In this document: one piece after another, positions 1-6,229 of the stretch
Layout: each line of letters starts with the position of its first letter
How positions within the stretch are numbered: the first letter of the stretch is position 1
NCBI GenBank assembly: GCA_031261045.1
Contig: JAISKE010000102.1
Coordinates: forward strand, 1 to 6,229
Length of the DNA: 6,229 nucleotides
DNA from: Mycoplasmataceae bacterium
Lineage (GTDB): Bacteria; Bacillota_I; Bacilli_A; Mycoplasmatales; Mycoplasmoidaceae
Direction of reading: 5' to 3'
Made by a program: the position numbers and the translations under genes
Notes under the pieces: model-generated
What the model was told of the DNA's origin: nothing
The model's database searches: none
The model's input: the letters and a program-made list of their open reading frames with translations, nothing else

Positions 1-295
1 TCCGTGACCAAAGAAACGACACGAGAAGTTTAGGTTAACTAACATCAAATTTTTAAAGTTATTTAAGTCACTCCTAAAACCTAATGGAATTGTTGAATTT
101 AAAACAGATAATCAAGATTTGTACAATTATTCTTTAGAATCTATTTTAAATTCAAAATTATTTACGATCAGTGATAAAATTAACAATTTATATAGCGACA
201 CTAAACAACTTCAAGATAACGTACAAACAGAATATGAAAAAAAGTTTGTTGTGATGAACAAACTTATTTTCAAATTAATCTTTAAATCTATTTAG
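1..295 (+). CDS. trmB: tRNA (guanine-N7-)-methyltransferase TrmB, C-terminal part
   Basis: This is the C-terminal end, about 97 residues, of the SAM-dependent enzyme that makes 7-methylguanosine at position 46 in the variable loop of tRNAs. The gene enters from the left edge and is read from base 2. The first complete residues are [13 protein letters not shown], the conserved TrmB signature (S)DPWPKxRHxKxRL. They are followed by [19 protein letters not shown], the family's G-x-h-x-x-K-T-D-N strand and helix. The Trp of PWP is a TGA codon at 5-7, which is direct evidence for the mollicute genetic code. The reading frame ends at TAG 293-295 and overlaps the end of convergent rpmA by 8 bp. The tail is rich in Asn, Lys and Ile and more AT-rich than the genes to its right. 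The catalytic SAM-binding N-terminus is outside the window. Confidence 0.9.
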
Positions 296-554
296 CTTTT
301 GCTTCAGGAATAATCTCAGCACGAGTTCGACCTGCACCAAATGGTACATATTTAACTTTACCAGCTGCTTTAGCGAATAAAGTATGATCTACACCCATTC
401 CTACATTTTTGCCAGGATAAATTTGTGTGCCACGTTGACGATAAATAATCATCCCTGCTTTAGCAAATTGACCGTCGCCTAATTTTGCGCCTAGATATTT
501 CGGATTACTATCTCTGCCGTTTTTGGTTGAACCAACGCCTTTTTTAGATGCCAT
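288..554 (-). CDS. rpmA: 50S ribosomal protein L27
   Basis: L27 is a ribosomal protein of the large subunit whose N-terminus reaches the peptidyl transferase centre. The 88-aa product has the family hallmarks [15 protein letters not shown] at the N-terminus, then [17 protein letters not shown] and [14 protein letters not shown]. Its length is normal for the mature protein. The start is ATG 552-554, with a Shine-Dalgarno AGGAG at 560-564, 5 nt upstream. The SD overlaps the rplU stop codon (563-565), so there is no room for the N-terminal extension ending in QFF that Firmicute L27 carries. The protein therefore starts at the mature end. rpmA is the last gene of the rplU-rpmA pair, and its TAG overlaps the end of trmB. 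Confidence 0.97.
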   Translation of the reverse strand: MASKKGVGSTKNGRDSNPKYLGAKLGDGQFAKAGMIIYRQRGTQIYPGKNVGMGVDHTLFAKAAGKVKYVPFGAGRTRAEIIPEAKAK

Positions 555-562
555 AATTTCTC

Positions 563-862
563 CTACTTCTTTATTTCTTTCACAATCAACTTCGTATATG
601 GTTGACGATGACCTTGTCTCTTTGTGTGGTGTTTTTGACTAATGTGTTTAATGATTAATAACTTATCTTGTTTACCTTGTTTTTGAATTTCACAAATAAC
701 TTTAGCACTAGCTAAGTATGGTTTACCGATCTCGTTATCGATCATTAACACTTTATTAAAAGTAATCTTATCGCCAGCTTTGCCTTCAAGCTTCTCAGCA
801 AAAAAACTATCACCAGCGGTAACTTTATATTGTTTATTACCTGTTTCAAATATTGCGAACAT
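563..862 (-). CDS. rplU: 50S ribosomal protein L21
   Basis: L21 is a large-subunit protein that binds 23S rRNA. The 99-aa product matches the family in length and motifs. It begins [14 protein letters not shown], has the central [19 protein letters not shown], and ends with the basic RNA-binding tail [18 protein letters not shown]. The start is ATG 860-862, with a consensus AGGAGG (870-875) 7 nt upstream. It is followed after 8 nt by rpmA. In Firmicutes and in M. genitalium the gene for the L27-processing protease Prp lies between them, but here it is missing. Expression is probably controlled by the structured leader directly upstream, whose closing stem reaches the first base of the SD. Confidence 0.97.
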   Translation of the reverse strand: MFAIFETGNKQYKVTAGDSFFAEKLEGKAGDKITFNKVLMIDNEIGKPYLASAKVICEIQKQGKQDKLLIIKHISQKHHTKRQGHRQPYTKLIVKEIKK

Positions 863-874
863 GTATGTTCCTCC

Positions 875-954
875 TACAATCTTAGACTCGCCTGGGAGGT
901 ATTCATTGAAGAAGTTTGGGACCTATTTAGTGCGGTTGAAGCTGCACGATTGTA
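875..954 (-). promoter_or_regulatory. Putative L21 leader (autoregulatory RNA element)
   Basis: The untranslated leader of rplU folds into a compact multi-stem element. On the transcript, TACAATC (948-954) pairs perfectly over 7 bp with GATTGTA (875-881). Directly inside it, GTGC (944-947) pairs with GCAC (930-933), stacking on the outer stem. A further AGGT/ACCT pair (921-924 with 897-900) encloses a 20-nt loop. The 3' side of the outer stem runs into the AGGAGG of rplU, so folding could limit ribosome access. Ribosomal protein L21 leaders of this kind are known in Firmicutes, where L21 is thought to bind its own mRNA. The match here rests on position and hand-drawn pairing, not on a covariance-model search. 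Confidence 0.7.
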
Positions 955-967
955 ATACAGCACATAA

Positions 968-996
968 ATAATAACATAAAAATACTTATTTTGCCA
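968..996 (-). promoter_or_regulatory. Promoter of rplU-rpmA
   Basis: The -10 box TATTAT (968-973) is preceded by TG one base upstream, making an extended -10 (TGTTATTAT). A -35-like TGGCAA (991-996) lies at the ideal 17-bp spacing. The predicted start is near 960-962, a few bases before the outer stem of the L21 leader, so the transcript would begin with the regulatory fold. The -35 box lies 4 bp from the stop codon of the upstream protease gene. I see no intrinsic terminator between that gene and rplU, so some read-through is likely. Confidence 0.55.
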
Positions 997-1000
997 TGAA

Positions 1001-2077
1001 TTAATGCAAATCTGTGTAGAAGTTTCACACATTATATGAGTTAGCACCAAAAATAGCTGGATTAGAGGCGTCTAGTACAAGTCCACAATCTTGTGGAGTA
1101 AATGGAAAACCAACTGCCGCAGAATTAAATATGCCAACAACATTATAGTCATTGTCAATCATAATTGAACCACTAGCGCCTCCAGTAAATTCAGGCGTAG
1201 TATATGGAGTAAATTCTAATTCTTTATATAAGAGAGAACCGTTGATACCGTCACCTCAAACTAATGTGTTTGGATCTAATGGTAAATTATCAGGAGTAAA
1301 ACCATAATCATGCCCAGACAAAGTCGTATGATATGACGTTCATCGAGGGGCATCAGCATTATTATGACTAATTAGTCTAACAGGGAAACCAGCGACATGA
1401 AATCCATTATCTAATAGATTATCAAAATTATATGAACTATCTACAAAATTACAAATTTTACCTTGGTTTTTACTAGCTACTTTATTTAGACGGTTAAGAC
1501 GATCTAAAAGAGGGGATGTGCTGCCAATTTTATTTGGATCATGATTCTTAATATTGTCTGCCGTTCCGAAGTCAACATGAATAATATCAAAGTCAACATC
1601 GCATTCGTATGAGCTTTGCCCATAAGTCGCATTTGGCACTATCATTGGCCTTTTGTTTGCACCTGTTAAACCGGTTCCTAAAACAGAGAAATGATCTGTC
1701 GATATTGGAAAATAATTATCGTCAGGGTGTTCCCAATCAACGATATTACGCTTAGTAAAATCAGGGTTATAGCCTAAACCTAAATTATAATCAGGGTGTT
1801 CAACAAAATCAGAAATTACATGAACATTAGTGCCAATATAGTATGAATAATCCCCATCAGTAGATTTTTTAAAAATTCATCCTGTACCAGCTTCATCACC
1901 GGTATAAATACTAAACGTTCTCTCATTAATATAATCAGCATATGGAGAACTATAATCTTGGCCAAACGGTAATGGGGAAGGTGATGTTTTGCTACAAGCA
2001 GTACTTAAAATACTAGCTGTAGCTAGCATACCCAGCGTAGCAAACCACATTAATATGTTATTAATTCTTATTTTCAT
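1001..2077 (-). CDS. Surface lipoprotein with trypsin-like serine protease domain (DUF31/MIP-like)
   Basis: The product is 358 aa, read with four TGA-Trp codons (1877, 1340, 1256, 1025). It starts with a basic end and a hydrophobic stretch leading to ILSTAC-S (Cys28), a relaxed mycoplasma lipobox, so it is probably a lipoprotein on the outer face of the membrane. The rest resembles the chymotrypsin-fold peptidases of mycoplasmas (DUF31, which includes the MIP immunoglobulin proteases). These features are GTGW (64-67), IGTNVHVI with His86, DVDFDIIHVDF with Asp162 or Asp164, and GGASGS with Ser302, together a plausible catalytic triad. It is shorter than typical MIP proteins, being essentially lipid anchor plus protease domain. 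ATG 2075-2077 was chosen because AGAGG (2084-2088) is 6 nt upstream. ATG 2081-2083 would abut the SD. The substrate is unknown, and immunoglobulin cleavage is only a possibility. Confidence 0.8.
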
Positions 2078-2101
2078 ATTCATCCTCTTATGTATGAGTT
2101 A

Positions 2102-2129
2102 ATTATAGGTAGATGAACAACATTAACAA
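2102..2129 (-). promoter_or_regulatory. Promoter of the protease lipoprotein gene
   Basis: A perfect -10 box TATAAT (2102-2107) lies 16 bp from a -35-like TTGTTA (2124-2129). Transcription would start near 2095, leaving a 5' leader of about 18 nt that contains the AGAGG ribosome binding site. The gap of about 90 bp to the small cysteine-rich gene holds no clear terminator hairpin. Confidence 0.55.
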
Positions 2130-2171
2130 TATGTAAATGGAAGTAACAAGCTGGTTAAAGTGTAATAATTC

Positions 2172-2294
2172 TTAAGTATTTCACTCGCAAACAGGTTTAG
2201 AACCCTCAGCAGCCATCATCTTACGACATGACTCGCATCGGCCTCAGTTAGGGCACTGTTTATTAGCACAAGGGCAATCTCTTTTGATTTTCAT
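2172..2294 (-). CDS. Small cysteine-rich protein, 40 aa
   Basis: A short reading frame runs from ATG 2292-2294 to TAA 2172-2174 and contains two TGA-Trp codons (Trp17, Trp38). The product begins MKIKRDCPCANKQCPNWGRC and has six cysteines (7, 9, 14, 20, 23, 36) in the pattern CxCx4Cx5Cx2Cx12C, with Pro-x-Cys near the end. Similar tiny Cys-rich proteins of the form CPC..x..CP.xGxCxxC...xxPxC are found in anaerobic Firmicutes as uncharacterised families (I am reminded of DUF6485). The spacing suggests a metal-binding knuckle. It lies 42 nt downstream of the mannosidase on the same strand. No Shine-Dalgarno is visible. A TATAAT sits 5 nt before the ATG, suggesting a leaderless transcript. The function is unknown. 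Confidence 0.65.
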
Positions 2295-2299
2295 AGATA

Positions 2300-2305
2300 A
2301 TTATA
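2300..2305 (-). promoter_or_regulatory. Possible -10 box for a leaderless transcript of the cysteine-rich gene
   Basis: TATAAT lies 5 nt before ATG 2292-2294. If used, transcription would begin at about the start codon itself. No convincing -35 hexamer is found at 16-18 bp, and a TTGATA occurs only 13 bp upstream. In such AT-rich sequence this could be chance, and the gene may instead be carried on the mannosidase transcript. Confidence 0.3.
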
Positions 2306-2336
2306 AACTAAATTGTTTTATCAAGATGGGAATAAA

Positions 2337-5300
2337 TTAAATGTCTGCTCGATGATATGTAATTAAATCGTTATACATTAAATTATGTGGAGATAAAGTC
2401 AATGAAGGTAGCGTTTGAAGGTTGAGTGATGTTATTGCTCCTCAATTACTTGGGGTATCAGACATAGTATATTGTAACGTGTGATTACCATTTAAAACAG
2501 CGGATTGATCAATATAAACATCATTGAGAAATTCGCCATCCAATGTGACATCATGAATATATTTGTTGGTATCACTGTTTAGTGGTGCTTCTATTTTAAT
2601 TTTAGAGTTATTGTCGCGATTAATGACTGCTTTATTTCACAAAGGTGATGTCATAATATATTTGCCGCTACCAAGTGCCAAATCATATAAACCTAATGAT
2701 GATAAAATGTATCAACATGACATTTCTCCATTATCTTCATCGCCACAATACCCTTGTCCGATGTCTGAACCAACATATAAACGTTGCAATATTTCACGAG
2801 TTAATTCTTGCGTGCGATATGGTTTACCAGCGGCAGCATACATGTATGGAATATGATGAGATGGTTGATTGCTCATACCCAACTGCCCCATTCGAACATC
2901 ACGAGCCTCTCTCATTTCATGAATGACATGATCATAGCCACCTGGATGATGCGCAGTTTCTGGAGTTGTAAAAAAAGTATCTAGTTTGCTTAGGAATACT
3001 GATGATCCTTCATATAAATTCATCATTCCGGGTACGTCATACACTATCCCAAAAGCATTATTTCAACCATTAGTTTCTACAAATTCATTGCCTCAATCTA
3101 AAGGGTTTCATCCGTTTGGAAAGTGCCCCGCATAACTTTTGCCCCTAAATCAAAAATTGGGGCTGCTGTCAAAGAGGCGTCCATAATTAATAATACTACT
3201 CCTTTGCATTAAAGCTGCTCCTATATTGCCTATTTCAGCTTTATCAAAACCAGTCACGATCTGAGCCTTAGCATCATCTAAATTTGGATCCATTGATAAT
3301 TTAATTGCCATTTGTCCAATGGCATAATCATTAATGTAACCTTCAAGGCTTCATGAAAAGCTCTCATCAATTTTATCCATGCTAACGTAGCCTTCATTTT
3401 CATAATCAATTAAACCCTTACGACCATATTTATCTTGGTAATCTGGTACGATATAGGCATCTTTATAACCCGAATTAAAAATATTCAAAGCAGTATCCAT
3501 ATCAGTAATCACTCCGCTAGTGTAAGCGTCGGCAAAAGCACAATCAGATGATGTACCAGTCATACAATCAGAATAACCAGGCGCTGATCATCGCGGAACT
3601 CAACCACCGTCACGGTACTGCAATAAAAATCCGTCAATTAGTTCTTTAGTAAAATTAGGATATAACAATTGATACGTCGGTCATACGGTACGGTATGTGT
3701 CTCAAAAACCATTAATTACATACATTTTACCTTTTTTAATAACGGAGTCGGTATTATAATCAGTGACGGTATTAGGATTTTTAGCTATTACTGGTGAAGC
3801 GTACTCGTAATCGGGATCGGAAATTGATCCAACATTTTCATAGTATGCACAAGGGTACATGTTCATTCGGTACAAGGATGAATACATGGTAATTTTTTGT
3901 TCATCTGTCGCATTAGATTGAGATAAGGTGACTACCGAAAGCTTTTTTTGTCATATGTTTGTTGCTTGTTTATGTAAACTATCAAAACTTGAATGGTCAC
4001 CAGAGACTTCTTGATTTAAATTAGTCTTAGCTTGTTCCAAACTAATGTAAGAAGTTGCAAATTTCACTTCCAACGTTTTACTATTAGCAAGATCAAAATT
4101 AGCGTATCTACGATTATGATAACTAGTATCGGTACCGGTAACATAATTAGGATTTGAAAGTTCACCGTAAATAAACATTCTACCAGCCCCGGCAAAAGCT
4201 CAATGACTTGGATGGTCTCCGCCGTTATCGTCAGCCGAAGAACTGCCGTTATCAACATAACCCGTAAAAGCATTGATATCATGATATATCGTATCATTTC
4301 CGAAAACAAACTTACTACCCTTGACCCCTTCAGTTCCTGAAGTAAAAATCAGCGAACCAAAATTTTGGGTAGAAGGATATGTAATTCGCATGATTGCACT
4401 ATGGCTAGATGGAGTTAGTTCTACTCGCATTTTATTTTGAAAAGTCACCGAATAATAATCAGGCTTAGCAATTTCGTTGTCGTGTAAAAAAGGTAATTGA
4501 CGACCATTGGAACCGTCACGATTAGTGTGGGGTGCAGTATTAATAGCATTAATAAGCTGCGGCATCATAACAAACCGCTCGCGGTCACCGATCCAAGGGC
4601 TAGCTTCGTGCGACACACCAATACCGTTTAAAGTTGGCAAGTTATCAGCATTGTTAGTATGTTGATACGAATACAATCAAGGTGGCGATACATCTTTGCC
4701 GCCTTCGTTGTTTATAGAGGCATTAGTCATGGGAGTGTATAAATTAAACCCATTAGGAACACAAGTTGCCGGAATATTATTACCTCTAGAAAAATCGCCA
4801 CCAGAATTAGTGCCTCGACGAGTATCAACGTAATTAGTTAACGAAGTACCGTCAATTACATTCTTGTCTTTAATTGCGATGTCGTCAATATAGCCAGAAA
4901 TATTTTTACCATGTAAACTTAATCCAAACCCAGAATCATAATTTAAAGAAATCGCATGAATGTGTTTCCCAGCTAAACTAGATAAATCCACTTTAACGGA
5001 ATTCCATTGATTTGCATATAAAACTTTAGAAACGCCTTGAGCAGTCGGATTAATACCAAAACCGTGTTGGTCAACTAAAGAAGTTCCTAATAGGTGCTGC
5101 ATGTTTTCAGTAGTGTCGTCATCGTTGTATCATAAATCTAACGATACATAAGTAGAAGTATATTGTAAATCAAAATTTGAATCGCTGCTGCCCCCATAAG
5201 GAAAAATTTTGTAAGAGAATTCAGTATTGTTGGTAACGACTGTCGATATATGATATGCGCTACTATACCCGTAGATTTCGTAGATGAACGCTACCCGTTC

Positions 5301-5627
5301 AGGACTATCAGGAACATTAGCAGAGTATTTAAAACTATGCATTCCAGTAAACCCGGCATCACTCTTATTGTTTCATCCGCCAGCTGACCCTACAACAGTT
5401 TTTACATCAATATTATCAGGGGTGATCCCGGTAGGGGTTTCAACACTACAATTATTATCTGCTGAAGGGTCACCGGCTTCAAATGAAGATGAAAATGGAT
5501 TGATAGTGGAAGAGTCGGTATTCCTTATGGTTGTGTGTGCATTAACGGAAGTAGTAAAATTAAAAGTAATAGGTACAATTAATGCTGTCGACGAAATAAT
5601 TAATAATGATGTATTTATTTTTACCAT
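2337..5627 (-). CDS. Secreted GH92 family alpha-mannosidase
   Basis: The product is 1096 aa. About 17 of its 19 Trp codons are TGA, and the frame is otherwise unbroken. An N-terminal signal peptide (about 1-30, ending SVNA) indicates export. Residues 45-260 form the N-terminal beta-domain seen in Gram-positive GH92 enzymes: SSSFEAGDP (46-54), GSAGGW to 85, DQHGFGINPTAQGVSK from 186, NQWN (206-209) and GYIDDIAI (245-252). The GH92 body starts at YVDTRRGT (266). It contains GDHPSHWAFAGAG around 476, FWDTYRTVWPTYQLLYP (641-657), PRWSAPGYSDCMTGTSSD ending at 695, FVETNGW (849-855) and GQGYCGDEDNGEMSCW (957-972). Glu851 is the likely general acid, and Asp963/Asp965 the likely base. GH92 enzymes are calcium-dependent exo-mannosidases, mostly acting on alpha-1,2/1,3-linked mannose of N-glycans. 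The exact linkage cannot be read from sequence. ATG 5625-5627 gives the best signal peptide, but no SD is seen. A TTG at 5667-5669 is less likely. Confidence 0.93.
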
Positions 5628-5669
5628 GTTATTAATTATATTATAAATATATTGGTAATGGACAAACAA
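5628..5669. promoter_or_regulatory. Divergent, overlapping promoters
   Basis: Only 30 bp (5628-5657), almost all A and T, separate the start codons of the leftward mannosidase and the rightward repeat protein. Leftward, TATAAT (5640-5645) has a weak TTGTTT (5664-5669) 18 bp upstream. A second TATAAT lies at 5635-5640. Rightward, TATAAA (5642-5647) has TTTACC (5620-5625) 16 bp upstream, inside the start of the mannosidase gene. The two -10 boxes share bases, so polymerase should occupy only one at a time. Both predicted start sites fall within a few nt of the ATG, matching the lack of ribosome binding sites. AT-rich sequence makes chance boxes common. Confidence 0.4.
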
Positions 5670-6229
5670 AGAGGTCTTAAAAAAGGAAATAAAAAGCTGA
5701 TTTTCATTAGTGTGTTTTCTGCGCTACCGTTGATAACTGCCGCCATTGTTTTGCCAATAGTACTAACAAAATGTCATAACGATAATACGGTTACTTCCTA
5801 CAAAATAACAAACAATAAAACCGAAGCTGATTATGATAGTGATATCGAGATTATTGCTTCAGCAATCCACCCTGTTGGAGCATTTGAGTGGACACGCCCC
5901 AACGATGCTAATGGAGTAACCTATACTGAGAGTACCACTTATTTAAATAACGACACTTTAACAATTTACAATGGCAATAATTCAGACAATGACGTTAAAT
6001 TAGATAGTGGTTTAATAACGGTAAGTAACAATAACGTGGACAAAGTAATTACAGAAGAATTGGTGTGTCAACAGCAACCAACTACAGTTTCATATCAAAT
6101 AACTGGCAATAAAACAAAAGCTATTTATGGTAGCGATATTGTTATTATTGCTTCAGCAATCCACCCTGTTGGAGCATTTGAGTGGACACGCCCCAACGAT
6201 GCTAATGGAGTAACCTATACTGAGAGTAC
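5658..6229 (+). CDS. Membrane-anchored or exported repeat protein, possibly Ig-like (partial)
   Basis: The frame is open from ATG 5658-5660 to the right edge (190 residues seen). The N-terminus MDKQRGLKKGNKK is strongly basic and is followed by a hydrophobic segment (about 14-36) ending VLTKC (Cys39). Lys before Cys is unusual for a lipobox, so this is a signal anchor or an atypical lipoprotein signal. From residue 47 the protein consists of 98-aa units. Each has SY.ITxNKT, then DIxIIASAIHPVGAFEWTRP, a TLTIYNGN segment and ITVSNNN. A central Trp after a beta strand, a later L-T-I strand and a D-S-G turn recall bacterial Ig-like domains, but this is an inference from pattern only. It is probably a surface adhesin or binding protein. 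Unlike its neighbours, the part seen uses only TGG for Trp. No SD is visible, and the C-terminus is outside the window. Confidence 0.75.
   Translation, partial: MDKQRGLKKGNKKLIFISVFSALPLITAAIVLPIVLTKCHNDNTVTSYKITNNKTEADYDSDIEIIASAIHPVGAFEWTRPNDANGVTYTESTTYLNNDTLTIYNGNNSDNDVKLDSGLITVSNNNVDKVITEELVCQQQPTTVSYQITGNKTKAIYGSDIVIIASAIHPVGAFEWTRPNDANGVTYTES
5796..6229 (+). repeat. Tandem 294-bp coding repeats (one full, one partial unit)
   Basis: Unit 1 spans 5796-6089 and unit 2 starts at 6090 and is cut by the window edge. The period is 294 bp, exactly 98 codons, so the frame is kept. The first 54 bp of the two units differ at about 15 positions (roughly 72% identity), including several amino acid changes. 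From 5850-5935 versus 6144-6229 the 86 bp are identical, up to the end of the sequence. The sharp switch between diverged and identical sequence points to recent gene conversion or unit duplication. Further units probably follow to the right. Confidence 0.9.

Noticed and set aside
780..971. Plus-strand reading frame of 63 codons
   Set aside because: It is antisense to rplU and its leader and has no family resemblance. It is a shadow frame.
979..992. Palindrome-like AAAATA-CT-TATTTT as an operator or terminator
   Set aside because: The 2-nt loop and all A/T arms cannot form a stable hairpin, and such symmetry is common by chance in AT-rich promoter spacers.
2563..2926. Two plus-strand reading frames of 97 and 83 codons
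   Set aside because: They lie antisense to the GH92 catalytic region, which is strongly conserved, and look like no known protein.
4064..4309. Minus-strand hydrophobic frame of 81 codons
   Set aside because: It is out of frame inside the mannosidase. The Ile/Leu/Val richness comes from AT-rich codons read one base off.
2337..5627. A degraded mannosidase pseudogene split into many fragments
   Set aside because: All breaks are in-frame TGA codons in a single frame and lie at family-conserved Trp positions. The same code is required by trmB, the protease and the Cys-rich gene. There is no frameshift.
5284..5646. Plus-strand reading frame of 120 codons
   Set aside because: It is antisense to the mannosidase signal peptide and N-terminal domain. 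Its hydrophobic look reflects the opposite strand.
5628..5669. TTG start at 5667-5669 for the mannosidase
   Set aside because: It would add 14 residues ahead of a good signal peptide and overlap the divergent gene and its promoter. ATG 5625-5627 gives a normal N-terminus.
1..6229. Mobile elements, CRISPR arrays, tRNA or rRNA genes
   Set aside because: No transposase motifs, terminal inverted repeats, short regularly spaced repeats or tRNA cloverleaf sequences were seen on either strand.

Overview
The window comes from a mollicute (Mycoplasma/Spiroplasma-type bacterium) that reads UGA as tryptophan. With the standard code, the left-edge gene and the long minus-strand genes break into pieces. 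Every one of those breaks is an in-frame TGA at a position where the protein family has Trp: PWP in TrmB, GTGW in the protease, and SHW, PRW and MSCW in the mannosidase. With TGA as Trp the minus strand holds a few intact genes. Base composition is AT-rich. I cannot name the species.

Left part (1-1000): this is housekeeping sequence. The C-terminal end of trmB (+) converges on, and overlaps by 8 bp, the ribosomal protein pair rplU-rpmA (-). rplU is preceded by a folded leader that looks like the L21 autoregulatory leader and by a good promoter. The prp protease gene that normally sits between rplU and rpmA is absent. L27 begins at the residue that Prp cleavage would otherwise expose.

Middle and right part (1001-6229): this is an accessory, cell-surface region. 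From right to left on the minus strand it encodes a secreted GH92 alpha-mannosidase of 1096 aa, a 40-aa cysteine-rich protein, and a short surface lipoprotein with a trypsin-like (DUF31/MIP-like) serine protease domain. Divergent from the mannosidase, only 30 bp away, starts a membrane-anchored protein built from 98-aa repeats that may be Ig-like. It runs off the right edge.

Working model (inference): the mannosidase, the protease and the repeat protein act at the cell surface on host glycoproteins. They would trim high-mannose glycans, cut the polypeptide, and provide binding or adhesion. The most notable points are a complete GH92 enzyme recoded with UGA-Trp in a minimal-genome lineage, the pre-trimmed L27, and the repeat protein whose two visible units share an 86-nt stretch of exact identity beside diverged sequence.
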